Source: Gnomoniopsis sp. IMI 355080
Taxonomy: Eukaryota > Ascomycota > Sordariomycetes > Diaporthales > Gnomoniaceae
DNA length: 64,000 nucleotides
NCBI GenBank assembly: GCA_027946555.1
Contig: JAPEVC010000097.1
Coordinates: 62,001-126,000 of the forward strand
Reading direction: 5' to 3'
The translations under genes and the position numbers were made by a program. Shown here piece by piece: positions 1-11,846 of the stretch. The notes beneath the pieces are model-generated. The model did not search any database, was not told the origin of the DNA, and was given only the letters and a program-made list of their open reading frames with translations. How positions within the stretch are numbered: the stretch's first letter is position 1; each line of letters starts with the position of its first letter.

Positions 1-818
1 CAGACCTGCCCTCGAGCGGGTACTCGACGATCCGCTTCAGTAACGAGCAAGATGGTGGGAAAGGTGAATTGGACAAGTTCTGCGGCTTGGAGCGTGGTTT
101 CTTTTTCTGTGCGACCCTAATGCTGTACGTGATTTTCCGAGTTTGCTGTACGCCAAGTATCAACTAATAAGTGTTCAGTCTTGCATATATTCTGATCATC
201 ATAATGTCGGTCTTCCGCATCTGTGAATTGAATTACACGCGAAACAGCGAGGTTCAATTTCTCTTGGACGAACGCGAGGAGACCATTAAGCTTGAGCTCA
301 AGCTTCAAGAGCCAGAGCTTCGGTCCCAGCCTTGCTCTCCGGCGGCGGTGTCAACTCCCACGTTTACGTCCAGAGGACGCAATGGTGAGACGGCGCCGGC
401 AATGTACGCCTCAATGTCTCGACCAACGGTCATACCTTCCTCGTCAAGGCCAAATATGCAGTCCTCGTCCAGGTTTATAGGTATGAGCCTGGCCTCAGTA
501 CCTGAGTCTTTAGCGCCGCACCACGATTATGCAAACGTGATGTCTACGCCGACTGTCACAACAACCTCGGCGCCAATGGATGCTTCGGCTTTGGGATCAG
601 ATACGACTGATATCCAAGCAAACCTGGCCATAATATCAGATGGATCGAGATATGTTGGCGGCAACCAGGTCGACTGTAATCAGCTGCCGCCCTACTCGCC
701 GGGGAACCTGCGGACGATGAATGGGCACGGGCATGAGAACAACGACATTCGCCTGAGTGAGTACGTCAAGGGAGAGACAAGAGCGCAAGATATGAAGGAT
801 GGTGGAGGATACTCATGA
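1..818 (+). CDS. C-terminal part of a membrane protein of unknown function (5' end outside window)
   Basis: An open frame enters at the window start (codons from base 3) and runs to a likely intron at 125-178 (GTACGT donor, ACTAAT branch-like sequence, TTCAG acceptor), then continues in phase to a TGA at 816-818. Joining the exons creates a strongly hydrophobic stretch (ATLMLLLAYILIIIMSVF), the only membrane segment visible, followed by a charged segment rich in Glu, Leu and Lys and a long polar tail rich in Ser, Thr and Pro with a PPYS motif. The tail is probably cytosolic and low in structure. It resembles the last helix and tail of fungal multi-span membrane proteins, but I do not recognise the family. 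It converges with the minus-strand mannosidase gene. Confidence 0.6.
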
Positions 819-1237
819 AGTTTGATTTAAGTTCGTGAAACTATAAAACTTGTATTGCTCTCTTCAGACTGATGCAGCCTTCGGAGGGGCTGCCTTTCGT
901 TCTGATCTCTTCATATCGACCATGATTCGGTGCTCTTGCAACATCCACATCTCAGCGGCTATGATTCCACCGGGGGCATAGATGGACATGGAACATGGAC
1001 GATACCTTGAAATGAGGAGGAAAAAGCCTCAGACACCATCAATTCGTATATGCGTCTTTCCCTACCCGGCGTATCCGGGCTGACACGGCATAGTCGAGCT
1101 AATTTGGAAAGGTGTTTTTCCAGTGTCATCATTTGTTTATTTCAAAGGCACTTGTCGAATGCTGGTTATTTTCAATGTCGTTGCTTCTGAGAAAGGCTGT
1201 TTCCAGAACATCGCCTACGAGGCATTCATGCCGACAG
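819..1237. other. Intergenic, convergent 3' ends
   Basis: About 420 bases between the tail-to-tail ends of the membrane-protein gene and the GH92 gene. It should hold both 3' untranslated regions. I see no coding frame with plausible splicing and no clear repeat. Confidence 0.5.
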
Positions 1238-3643
1238 CTATTTCAGCCATGTCAAGCTAGATGCAGCATAACTCGGTGGTCGATCTGCTGCTCCAGTGCC
1301 CCACGTCGATTCATTCACCCCCAACACCAGTTCCATCGTCCAGCCCTCAGCGAAAAATTCATGGCCAATCCAACTCTTCGTCCATGGTTGCCCATTCACC
1401 ACCACATTCTGAATGTAGAGGCTCTGATACCCTGGATCCCAACCAGCCACCACCTTCGTCGTTGCCGTCTTCCCCGTCAGAGGGCTCGTAACGCTGACAC
1501 TCTCGAAGAATGGCGCTGTAATGAGGTAGACGTTTTGCCCAGCAACCGGAAACAGTCCGATCATGCTGAAAAAGAGGAAACTGCCCATGGCACCACTGTC
1601 ATCATTGCCCGGCAGGCCCGGTTCCGTTGCGGTAAAGGATGCTGGGATATACGTATGGATTCGACTTGCGGACAGACCGGGGCGGCCGGCGTAGTGATAC
1701 AAGAAGACCGTCAAGAAGACGGGCTCATTCGAGATATCCGCTAGTCCAGAGGTGTGGAAGAAGTCCAGCCGTGAAATAAAGGCGGCATCGCCGCCCATGA
1801 GAGAGATCAATCCGGAGATGTCCTGTGGGACAAGGAATTGATATTGCCAGACGCTTGCCTCAAATGTTTCCGAGGGATTGGTGGTGAGCGAGCAGAAGGA
1901 GGCGAGATTGGAGCAGGCAATAGGGTCTTGAAAGCCCCAGGTTGCATTGAGATACTTTGGCTGGAAGAAGCCTGTAAAGCCTGTATCGGTATTGTTGATG
2001 TGAGAAGTCTGGTCGGATTTCCAGAGGTTTCGCCAATTTGTACTTCGTGCAAAGTATTTATCGTACAGATCTGTGTGGCCTAGACCATTTGCCAACGTGG
2101 CGATAGTGAAGTCATTATAGCTGTACTCAAGAGTGCGCGAGATGGATCGCGAGTTGGTGCCAAAGCCTACAGGATCGAAGTCCAGGTAAGGGATATAGCC
2201 AAGTGTTTTCCACGAGGCCAGGCCGCCTCGTCCCTGCTTAGACCATTCAAGAGGCTCCACTTCGGCATCTTTGATGGTGGCCTCGAGTGCTACGTTCCAG
2301 TCGATAGCTGTGGAGAGATTCTTGACAAAGGCATCTACCAAGACAACGTCTGCATTGCTTCCGCCTTGCGTCCAGCCGTTGCAAAGGGACATGTGGCAGT
2401 CCGGAAGCCACTCCTCGTGCTGGTAGATGTCAAGGAGCGAGTTGACCATCTGCGTCTGCACGGACGGATCGAGGACGGTCAGCAAAGGGTGCTGCACACG
2501 AAATGAATCCCAGATGCAGTAAAAAGAGTCAAAGTACGGGATTCCGCTGTCCCACTTCGGATTCTCGCCCGTGTAGTTCTGAGGAGACATAAAGGCACGG
2601 TACACGCCACTCCAGAAACTGGTTAAGAGGTCCTTGCTTGCGCCACCAGGGACCACCGACACGGCACTGAGCTTTTCTCGCCACGCAGCCTGTGCATTTT
2701 CGACGAGCATATCGAAATCGGTTTGGGGATTGGGTATATCGCGTTCCGCGTTGCTGCATGCTTGTTCAGAGCTGATGAAGCTCATTCCCATCCTGGCCAA
2801 TACCTCATTGTCCGTGGGAGAGGAGAAACGCACGAAGCCGCCTGCTTCGACAAAGAACAGGTTGAAGCCCCTGGTGACGAATAGCTCTTTCGGCTCCGTG
2901 CCCGCGCGATTGTTCACCCACACTCCAGTCTCATAGATGTCCGCTCCATAGAAATCGACACAGAAGTAGATCTGATACGAGCCGGCTCCGAAGCTAGGCA
3001 GGAAGGTTCCATTGCCTGTCATTCGTCCCGTATCCGCGTCAACACTGATCGAGGCATTCTGACGGCTCTGCCAAAGGTCGGTCATATCTAGCAACACCAG
3101 TGGATGCGTGTCATCAGACGAATTCCCAGCCGGGAACTTGAACCGATACAAAGCCGCCCTTTCTCCCACGGTCATCTCTGCCTTGATGCCGGTATTCAGC
3201 TGCACACTGAAGTACCCTGGTCGTGCAACCACGCTGCTGTTGTCATACGGCACCTTGCGGTCGCCAATGCGAAAGCTGCAGCTGTTGACATCGCCGTCTT
3301 CGGGGCAGACCTGCGGGAACAAGGGAAAATTGCCCAGACTTGGATTTCCGCCCGTGCCGGAATCATGGACGGAGCTGAAGCCGGTCACATTGCTTCCATC
3401 AGTGGCAAACCCGCCAGTGTTTTCCCCATCGACGTCGGCCGAAGCTTTAGCAAGCCCATAAGGGAGGGAGGCACCGGCAAAAACATTACCACCGTTAGTG
3501 GAGCCGATAAGGGGGTTCACCCAGGTGAGGGGGTCGGAGGTCTCGTTTGTGTCATTTTGCGCCAAAGCCACGGACGAGAGAATCGCCAAGAAATATGCCA
3601 CTATTGGGATACCTTTAGGACCCAGAAGACGAAGGAAGAGCAT
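1238..3643 (-). CDS. Secreted GH92 alpha-mannosidase
   Basis: Intronless frame of 801 residues from the ATG at 3643. The frame is open for 66 more codons upstream, but this ATG is preferred because it puts a signal peptide (about residues 1-28, ending SSVALAQ) at the start. The family signature is clear: WVNPLIGSTNGGNVF near the N-terminus, HDSGTGG at 93-99 followed by GNFPLFP, and GNDDSGAMGS at about 679-688 with the following LFPVAG and Y-x-I-x-x-P-F-F, all typical of GH92. GH92 enzymes are calcium-dependent exo-mannosidases, often alpha-1,2, that trim mannose from N- or O-glycans; the acidic GNDD region belongs to the active site in the family. Many N-glycosylation sequons suit a secreted enzyme. 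Linkage specificity cannot be read from sequence. Length is usual for fungal members. Confidence 0.93.
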   Translation of the reverse strand: MLFLRLLGPKGIPIVAYFLAILSSVALAQNDTNETSDPLTWVNPLIGSTNGGNVFAGASLPYGLAKASADVDGENTGGFATDGSNVTGFSSVHDSGTGGNPSLGNFPLFPQVCPEDGDVNSCSFRIGDRKVPYDNSSVVARPGYFSVQLNTGIKAEMTVGERAALYRFKFPAGNSSDDTHPLVLLDMTDLWQSRQNASISVDADTGRMTGNGTFLPSFGAGSYQIYFCVDFYGADIYETGVWVNNRAGTEPKELFVTRGFNLFFVEAGGFVRFSSPTDNEVLARMGMSFISSEQACSNAERDIPNPQTDFDMLVENAQAAWREKLSAVSVVPGGASKDLLTSFWSGVYRAFMSPQNYTGENPKWDSGIPYFDSFYCIWDSFRVQHPLLTVLDPSVQTQMVNSLLDIYQHEEWLPDCHMSLCNGWTQGGSNADVVLVDAFVKNLSTAIDWNVALEATIKDAEVEPLEWSKQGRGGLASWKTLGYIPYLDFDPVGFGTNSRSISRTLEYSYNDFTIATLANGLGHTDLYDKYFARSTNWRNLWKSDQTSHINNTDTGFTGFFQPKYLNATWGFQDPIACSNLASFCSLTTNPSETFEASVWQYQFLVPQDISGLISLMGGDAAFISRLDFFHTSGLADISNEPVFLTVFLYHYAGRPGLSASRIHTYIPASFTATEPGLPGNDDSGAMGSFLFFSMIGLFPVAGQNVYLITAPFFESVSVTSPLTGKTATTKVVAGWDPGYQSLYIQNVVVNGQPWTKSWIGHEFFAEGWTMELVLGVNESTWGTGAADRPPSYAASSLTWLK

Positions 3644-4497
3644 CGTCAAGAACACTGATGTTAAAACTTTGCCCTCTGGCGTGTTTCCAGGGTTGACACC
3701 TGAATATTGAATGCCACGCAATGGGGCCACAAGCAGAGAAAGATTGGTGTAGACCCTGAACACTGAGGGACGAGCGGTGGTCCTTATGAATACATAGTGA
3801 TACTGCTTCTGCGAAACCCCAGTTCGCCCGTATTTGAGCATTCAGGTAACACAGCCATTCGCGCCTATATTACCCCGCCGAAGACCTGGAAGAGGCAGGT
3901 CACTTTAAATTCCGGAAGGAGATTAGATGCAGATCACAAACTAGGATACGCGATCTTGCATAAGATTCATTTGAGGTCGTCAAGGTCGTCTCAAATTATA
4001 AAACTTTATGAATCAGCATAGTTTCCAGATCCAGAGGTTTATATTGGTTTTCTATCAAATTATAACAGTCTCCACGAATAGTGCGCAGTATCCTAGTACA
4101 CTCTGATGCGTGGCTGGAATTCAACAGGATGGCACACACCAAACAAAGATGACTTCTGCCAATCTATGAGAAAGCTATAGGCTAAAGAATAGCTGCTCTT
4201 AACGCTGACCAAAGAAGATCGATCGACTTAGCATTGCCACATTTCTAGTAGAAGTGATCGCAGTCCTCATCTCAGGACCCAGGCATTTTCTAAGAACACG
4301 GGCAGAGGACAACACCAACATATGTACTTGGATCCTCCAGTCCAAGGAACAGGCAGAATCAAAGCAAAGTGATGTGTGGATGTGAGGTGTTCTTCAAGGT
4401 GTACATGTTCAAGACTAGATGACAAACAGATATTCCCCGTCACTTCTGAAGGATGGCTGCCGTACCCAGACTCTGTGGAACGACTACGATCAACCCC
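3644..4497. other. Intergenic: promoter of GH92 gene and 3' end of permease gene
   Basis: About 850 bases. The half next to 3643 is the upstream region of the mannosidase gene; the other half should contain the permease 3' untranslated region. No supported gene. The AT-rich stretch at about 3960-4080 carries a near-repeat of 'aaattataaaac' and 'caaattataacag', with no assigned role. Confidence 0.5.
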
Positions 4498-6486
4498 CTA
4501 GACCGGGCTTGTGCAAGTGAAGCTCGTAGAAACACCCGTTTGAAACGAATCGACTACCTGCTCGATCGCAGCCCAACAGCGAAGAATACAAACTGTTAGT
4601 GCCACTACCAGAAACACCAAGTTCAGTAGATGGAACAATGGTCGCTTCGTTGCGCCACGAACAAAGCGCTTCCATCCGTGGTCGACGTACGTATAGTTCC
4701 TAGTTGTTTCGTCGAAAGTCTCGATATCAGCGACCTTAGCATCCTTGCGAATGAAGAATACCAACGCAGCAAGAGCCGGGAAGATGAATTGAAACGAAAT
4801 CCCAAAAAGAGCACCCCCAAAAGACGACACCGATGCCAATTGCGGTATGGCAGGTGCAATCACAAAACCTATGGCCCAGACTATAGGAATCGATGCTGCC
4901 CACCAAAATTTCCCCTTTCTTGTTGACAATGGTGGGGCGACCAAAGGCAGTAGTACCTCAACGTATGCTATTTTTAGACCGATGTTGGTATACATACAGG
5001 TAGCAATGATACCAGTGAGAAGATATATGACGTTCATAGCCGTCTGCCAGCCGTAGTTACTGATGCCCTGATTGATCGCAAAATAGGTGAACTGGCCGTA
5101 GAAGTGATACACTTCCATACCGAAAACGATGTAAATGATCGTGGTGATGGACTGGGCGATGAGCAAGCCCTTCCAGAAATCCATTGGATGACGCATTTCG
5201 GCCATGAAAGAAGGGTAGAAGAATGCACCTGAGCATGCTGCTATGGCAACTGAAGCTGCGTTGAGCCAAGCGTTGGAACCTTCACCTCCGGTCTTGAGGC
5301 CATCGGGAGGTGTTCCAGCAAATGTCTGTATTGCAGCTGGAAAGAGACCGTAAGAGGTCTCCATTGCCGCATAGTTTGGTGGAATGTACGCAACGACGAC
5401 CATTCTGTTCCCAGGCAATCAGCAACAGGTATAGGATCTGAAAGTAGGTAAATTTTGGACTTACATAATGATGCAAGAAAGGGCTTGAATGAAAATCGAG
5501 AAATTGGCGAGCCATGCAAATCGCTGCAGCGTCCGGATTTGACCAGCAAACATGCCAGCCAGTGCAAAAATCAAAACACAGACTATGAAGCACAGCCCAT
5601 TTTCTCCTGGTACCGTCTGTGAGATTTGCGAGATAGCTTGGCCGTAATTCAAAATAAGGTATGAGACGCCCAGTACCAACTGAAGAGCTTGAAAAACGTG
5701 CACCAAGTATCCGAAGCGCGGTCCGACCAGGCGCCTCATGAGGTCCGCATAGTTGTGTACGGGAAAGCGATCGGAGTCGGTCTCAAGAAACATTTTCCAT
5801 AGCAACCATCCAGAATACCCTGAAAAGATTCCAATAACGATGTACATGATGAGACCGGGGCCGTATCCGGTGTTCGCAAAAGTCCAAGGGGATGAAGATG
5901 TGCCAAGCACGTCCGCCGTAATCACTATGTACCAACCATCGTATCAGCATTCATGTCCAGACGATGACTTCTGGCTAGGTCTCCGGAGTAAACAACGAAG
6001 ATTTACAGCATGAGAGAAGTGGTACTTGCGGTAGAATGCGCTGCCCCGGCCTGCAGTGCGCATCGCTCTGCTTGCCACATAGAGCTCCGCGTCTCTGGCT
6101 GTTGTATCCCAGACGTCACTCCCAACTGCAATAGGAGCGTTCTGGGAAACGGCGCCGTTCTTTCGATCCCCAGAAGCACGTTTCTCGGATATATCGGACT
6201 GGTCAGGAGTTACCTCTCTGGGGAGTGTGCTTTGATCCTCACGATTACCTGTGTGGAATCGATCTTTCAAGAGGCTGAGCAGAGTCCTAGGGCCTCGTTT
6301 GCTCTCGTACTCCCGGTTCTTGATCATCTCGTTGGCTCTGGTGATGGATGCATAGTGCATATATTCCGCGATGTCTACTCCAAGTTGTGATTGTTTGTGA
6401 GCCGGTATATACCCCGGTGGGAGTGGAACGCGCGATCGCACCGGAGGGCCATCCGTTGGCTTAGAGTCGGCCGCGATACCATCCAT
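4498..6486 (-). CDS. Amino-acid permease, AAAP (Aa_trans) family
   Basis: Three exons read on the minus strand. Exon 1 starts at the ATG at 6486 (a frame upstream to 6516 opens only with TTG) and encodes about 163 polar, cytosolic residues. Intron 1 ends at 5925 (ACATAG); its donor is uncertain, either GTTGTT at 5996 or GTTTAC at 5993, both in phase. Exon 2 covers 5924-5465, intron 2 is 5464-5405 (GTAAGT...ACAG), and exon 3 is 5404-4498, giving about 618 residues. The core has about ten or eleven hydrophobic segments beginning with ADVLGTSSSPWTFANTGYGPG, the place where AAAP carriers have the first helix break. Fungal relatives include the Neurospora neutral amino-acid permease mtr. The likely role is proton-coupled amino-acid uptake at the plasma or vacuole membrane; the substrate is unknown. 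The gene is divergent from the CDF transporter across a 2-kb spacer. Confidence 0.85.
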
Positions 6487-8471
6487 GACATTTATTACTA
6501 TGCCTATGGTCTTCAAATTAGATGAAATGAGTCAGAATAAATTGTTCGATTGAATTGTCTAAGAGCCCTAGCGGAGAGAACCCAGATGAAGGAATATTGC
6601 TGATACAGATGATCAGGAATTCCCGAATTCAGGAGGGGGCGGAATAGACTTTGTTGTCTTATAAAAGGACTTCGTGTAAAGTGCGGAATGACTACATTGT
6701 ACTCAAACATTGTGGCTTCTTGCGGGCGGCAGGTTTCAGGTACAACAAAACCTTTGTGACGTCGCACGATGTGGAATGGCTGCACAAAATAAGTGTGCGA
6801 GAGTACCTTTAAGCCTAACACTCGGAAGCAGATTTGGGCATTTAATGAATATAGCGATGCCAATTGCACGCCGCATTGTATACCTGTTTGCCACATGGAA
6901 AATGGCTGAGAATAGGTACGAATTATGAGTGGTGTACAATATCAATCTGTGAGATGTGACTTGTCTGGTGACATATTGGTGTACGATGTATTATGTCCCG
7001 TTCGAACTCTTATAGTACAAATTTCTGTGTATATCACAGGTCACTTCGTCCAAATAGTAAAATGAAAGGGGGAGGCTGTGGCAAAGAGCGCCCAAGATGA
7101 GAGAAATGACGTGAAGAGCTTGCTCTCGTAATGTTGACTAGAATTCGCGAGCCTATAGGAGATGCTCGAATGCGAAGCAAACTATCAGTTGGCTGTGATC
7201 TATGTATGCCACTGACAATGCAAAAACTATATATGAAGCGTACCTAAAGCCAACAAGCTCCTGGGCTCCTCCAATCTAAGTATCCAATCGAAGCATAGGA
7301 GCTATAATGCGAGGAAGAGGTACTTGTCGTTCAACAAACGGAACGAGTTCCGCGAGGCTGTGCATATTTCAATGAGGTTACTGCGGTAAGTAAATCGATG
7401 GCAAGTAAAAACTGACGTTCATACTGCTTCGATGTATGGCCTGCAGTCAGTGGTCGTATAGTGCAGCTATTGAAGACTCCAGGATTTCATGGCTGGTCAG
7501 CTCAACGGCCTCTGGACAATTTTCCTACTTGTAGCTCTGTGTACTCTCAGCCTACTTGAGATCACGCCGTGTGGCATGCAAAACCAGTGGTATTTTCACA
7601 GGGCTCTCACGCGTAGTGCTTCTATTACCTAGGTTATATATTACCTAGGCAGTCAGCATACAACACTTTCCCGGATCCATGAGTTAGGTAGCAAGGTAAC
7701 TCGTATCGACCATTAGCATATGTCATATGTTCTTGTGGCGCCTCAATTCACTATTGGGTAGGTAGGTTTAAGCAAATCGCATATAGCCCATCATATCACT
7801 TAGGTGTGTGGATGTTGTATGACCGCACACTCGCGGATCAAATAGAAAGCATTCAAACTCCTTATATATTAATGCCCGATGGCAAATCACTGCATAGTTC
7901 TCTATACTCGTAATCGCGAAATAAGACGAACTTTTTAATCGACCCCCCTGTGATTACCTGCGAATGGAGGCGCGTGTACACTGTGTATTGCACACCCAGA
8001 CGGAGATTCTAGTGATTATGCTCGCTATAGCTATCTTTATTTACCCCTCTCCCACTTGTAGGCCGTGTGCTAAAAGGTGGTTGGCTCGCTTGGGCCCCAA
8101 GCCATAGCTAAGAGGCTAAGATATACGGAGGTCTTGGTTTTCTTGGTCCTCTCAAAACAAGCTATCCAGACCAAGAACTCCGTACATTTCCCAAGACTTC
8201 CAATTGTAACGAGCTCGCTCTCGCTGAAGACAGCCCCACGCCCCTGGGCGCTGAGCTCGGCAACGGGTGGGCGAGGGATAATTGCGGCTCGACAAATCTT
8301 GCCGTCTCAGAAGCTGCAAATCCGCGCCTCGCCAGAAGCGAGTCCATATGGACTGAATAAATAACAAGTTTGCAACTCTTCAACAAGTGAATCTTCGAGT
8401 TCCTGTTACCTCTCAAGTCTCACAACTTACGACGCTTCTCCTAGGTAGTTTCGGCTAACGCAACCGGCCAA
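6487..8471. other. Divergent intergenic region, 2 kb
   Basis: Upstream of both the permease (minus) and the cation transporter (plus), so it must hold both promoters. Open frames here are short, lack splice support and read like random sequence. Notable content: two copies of TATTACCTAGG around 7624-7650 and GGTAGGTAGG at about 7757-7767, members of a motif scattered in spacers across the window. Confidence 0.5.
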
Positions 8472-9865
8472 ATGACAGACGACAACCGCGATACAAAGCA
8501 CGATGTGCCTCTAAGCTCGATGGCCAGAGCTTTGGCCAGTCGGCGAAGCCAGAGATCACTCCACTCAAACTTCCGATCAAATAGATCTGTGAGGGACGTT
8601 GAAGTTCAAGGGAGGACATCCAGTGTACATCGTCTATCGGATCCGCTAGGACTCACCCCTCTGATCAAGACTGAATCCGAGCTCTCAACCATCAAATCCG
8701 AGAAGAAGGGCAGTGTTCTCAAAGTCCACTTCCACCCGGAGAAACAAATCAAAAGATTCTACGAAGGCCAGAACGAGGAAATCCGATCCTTCCTCAAGTC
8801 CGTTGAGGAGCACCAAAAAGACATCGACGACGAACAGGATGCTGCCGGTCTCAAATACCAGATTGCTGTGAAAGGCAGTCTCTGCGCAAATGTGGTCCTT
8901 TCTGGATTGCAGCTTTACGCTGCCATCTCATCGGGCTCTCTTTCCTTGATTACAACAATGGTGGATTCATGCTTCGATCCAATTTCTGGCCTCTTGCTCT
9001 TCTTGGCCCACCGAACCGTGGCGAGAGCGAGCCCCGTCAAATACCCTGTTGGGAGATCACGCATTTCTACCGCGGGAAACATTTGCTTCTCCTTCATCAT
9101 GTTTACGGTATCCACTGTCATCTTTGTGCAAGCCCTCCAGAATTTTATCGAGGGACAGACTGCCGAGACCAAGCCATTTTTCTTACCATCGATCATTGCC
9201 GTGGCCTGCGCTTTCACAACGAAGACTTGTCTTTTCTTGTACTGCTGGACCATCAAACATATGTTTTCCCAGGTGGAGATTTTGTGGAGGGACCACAGGA
9301 ACGACCTGTTCCTCAACGGTTTTGGAATACTGACCTCAGTAGGAGGAAGCAAGCTTCGCTGGTGGATCGACCCGATGGGTGCAAGTATCCTATCTATCGT
9401 GATTGCTGCATTGTGGCTGCGCACTGCATACGACGAGTTCCAACTGGTCATCGGAGTTTCCGCTGACAACGACACGTTGAGACTGATCACATACATTTGT
9501 AGGTACTCGCTACTACTCATTCTTCGCGCCATCTCCACTAACATATGCATTTATTCAGCAATGACACACTCGCCGACGATTAAGCAGATCGATACAGTCC
9601 GAGCTTACTATTGCGGCCCGCGTCAGATAGTGGAAGTTGATGTAGTGCTGGACAAAGCCGAATGCGTTCAGGTGGCACACGATACCGCCGAAGAACTACA
9701 GATCAAGCTCGAAAAACTGCCATTCGTGGAAAGAGCATACGTACATATCGATTATGAGACTAGTCATAGCCCAGTAAGTCTTTTTGTGCGCAGTGAAATG
9801 TGCCATGTTCACAGGACGATTCTGACTGTTGAAAACAGGAGCATGTTTTGAAAAAGTTGACTTAG
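8472..9865 (+). CDS. Cation diffusion facilitator, Mn-type
   Basis: Three exons: 8472-9498, 9559-9773 and 9839-9865, giving 422 residues. Intron 1 (9499-9558, GTAGGT, branch CACTAAC, TTCAG) is inferred because removing it restores the family text TYISMTHSP; its 60 bases are open in frame. Intron 2 (9774-9838) joins to the end EHVLKKLT. The protein has a polar N-terminus of about 130 residues, then six predicted membrane segments and a C-terminal cytosolic metal-binding fold with VDVVLD and VERAYVHIDYE. The metal-site motifs are DSCFD (residues 165-169) and DHRND (274-278), both DxxxD. In CDF proteins this pairing marks the Mn2+ group, whereas Zn transporters have HxxxD. The likely role is Mn2+ export into vacuole or Golgi by proton exchange; location is inferred. 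Confidence 0.92.
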
Positions 9866-10423
9866 ATTCAGCGTGTCATTCGTCGAGAAATTTCGAGTTC
9901 CACTAGGTACAGAAGGCAATGTTTCCAGATAGATACACGTCAGGGTTTGAGATTCAAGTTAGTGATACCTCGTATACACAATCTCCTCAGCGAGGTGAAT
10001 CATTGCACTCTATACTACCTCCTCCTGCTCGTACTTGATTATTTATTACTTTTGAAGAACTTGATGGAAGAAGTCCTTGTTACGGCGAACTGTGAAAGAT
10101 CTTTACCAGCTGAAGCATTAAATAGAACGCAATCGATTGCTGCGGGATCGTAAAATCAAGCCCTTTTCCATCAGAGCCAACTTTTGCTTCCAAGAACAGC
10201 AGACCAATCCGTGAGTTTAAATTACAGATTAGCCTCATATCCCATATTTCAGTCATATAACCTTGAAATCCCTTCGGTTGACTATAAGACACCTGACTGT
10301 AGAGTTGTCGAGGAGTCCGCCACCCCCTCCCCTCCTCACGCTTCCTAGGTCGGGCCTGGTCAGCCCATATAACGAGCTCCGACTTCGTCACTGGTCGGCC
10401 GGTATCACAGCCAGTGAAAGTGA
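9866..10423. other. Intergenic, no gene seen
   Basis: About 560 bases between the CDF stop and the stop of the small minus-strand frame. It should contain the CDF 3' untranslated region. The frame on the minus strand across 10080-10478 has no family features and is taken as chance. Confidence 0.45.
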
Positions 10424-10609
10424 TCATGTATAAAAATAGCCGAACACTGCCACACCTATCATCAAGACGGAAACCCATTGCAAGATCATTTGACTTTCAG
10501 TGTCCTTCATGCTCTCCGTAACTGTTGCTTCCCAAGCGGCATTAGGGTCCGACCTCTCCGCTTCTGAAATTTCAGCGGTGCTGGCTGACTTGACGGTGTT
10601 CCCGGCCAT
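10424..10609 (-). CDS. Possible 61-residue tail-anchored membrane protein
   Basis: A single-exon frame from an ATG in good context (CCAACATGG) to TGA. The first 40 residues are polar and acidic (MAGNTVKSASTAEISEAER...), then a hydrophobic segment, ILQWVSVLMIGVAVFGYFY, reaches the last residues. That layout is the one of tail-anchored proteins of ER or mitochondrial outer membrane. No family is recognised; it does not match Tom5, Tom7 or RAMP4 as I know them. The good start context, ordered polar-then-membrane layout and absence of a competing frame argue for a real gene, but its size means chance cannot be excluded. Confidence 0.5.
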   Translation of the reverse strand: MAGNTVKSASTAEISEAERSDPNAAWEATVTESMKDTESQMILQWVSVLMIGVAVFGYFYT

Positions 10610-11846
10610 GTTGGGAAGATTTGTGGATGAAGATTGAATTTTGATAGTAGGTGTCAGGTGTTTCTGTCGTCGTGAGTCGTGACGATGATGAAAAGTAGAT
10701 GCTGGAAAGAGTTCCACTGGTGACGTCGATATACCGTATTATGCTTCTCGTGAATGACTTTGGAAGACTGCTGGGCTCGCATGGAGCCTGTACACGTTCG
10801 AGTGGTTTGGGGGCTTAGTCCACTACAACGCCTAGGTTCTCAATGTGACAGGCAACGTTCAGCTGACTTTGAAAGAATCGTAGACCAATTGCTCATGGAA
10901 ATCTATGAGTATATATGGTGTTGGTCGTGGAGGATTCTAATTCCGGTTGGGCCAGATCCCGGGGCCCACAGTGGGTCGTTGTCAGCCGCTCATCATACGT
11001 TGACAGACCTTGGACACGCAGTAGTAAGCCAGGTACTCTTTACTTGGGTACCGTTCACAGAATCAGACAGCTCACCAGCTCACATAGACGAGCTACGGAC
11101 CGAAGACGCACGACAAATCAATACAATAACCATCTAAATTTCGAAGTAGCACTTTCCCATTCAGAGAGCTTGCAATGGGAGGTCTCACTTGCTTGATACT
11201 GATAGAGTTTGGGTGATATCCTACTTCTGTATCTGTACCTCCGTACTGTGAACGCTTTCAGACGTGCCATTGGGCAAGGCGCTCTTAATTACCTAAGTAA
11301 ATATGCATATTTTGACATCCTTATAAGGGTGATACATACTCATAGACTATTCGATCATGAAACTTCCTAGTTATGCTTCTAATACCTGATGTGTTCCTTG
11401 TTCTTGAGTTCTTTCTTCCAGAAGACAAAGTTGCCGCTTCACCCTCGAAGCCACAATTGAGATACCCTAACCCGTTCAGGTATCCTCAATCCAGCCAGAA
11501 TAGCCCTTTCTTGGTTTCCACATGATGGATGTAATCACCTCCGCAGAGCTCGCGAATAATTATTACATTTTGAGAGTGGTCCATTAAGCTTCCCTGCTTG
11601 TCACTACCCATTGGCCCTGGGTCAGGTCGTGGTCTGCTGACATCCACACGAGATCTTCGATCATGCCACCAACTTGGAAAAGTGGTCTGATATTAATCCG
11701 TCGCGGTATCGCGCCACAAGATACGGCGCAAAGCAACACAACTTCGGCTCTAAAGATTCACACCAGGCCAATGCTCAGTATAACAGGACACCAATACCCG
11801 CCCGGATGGCTTGCGTTTTCAGAGCATCCATCATGTCTATACAGTT
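10610..11846. other. Intergenic, 1.2 kb
   Basis: Upstream of the small minus-strand frame and of the flavoprotein gene, so it is a divergent promoter region if both are real. Plus-strand frames at 10754-11137 and 11663-11965 show no domain, signal peptide or splice pattern and are not called. Confidence 0.45.

Noticed and set aside
1112..1744. 210-codon plus-strand frame
   Set aside because: Antisense to the GH92 3' end, no domain.
11463..11473. ACCCTAACCC as a possible telomerase RNA template
   Set aside because: Nine bases by chance are likely in 64 kb; no supporting structure was seen.
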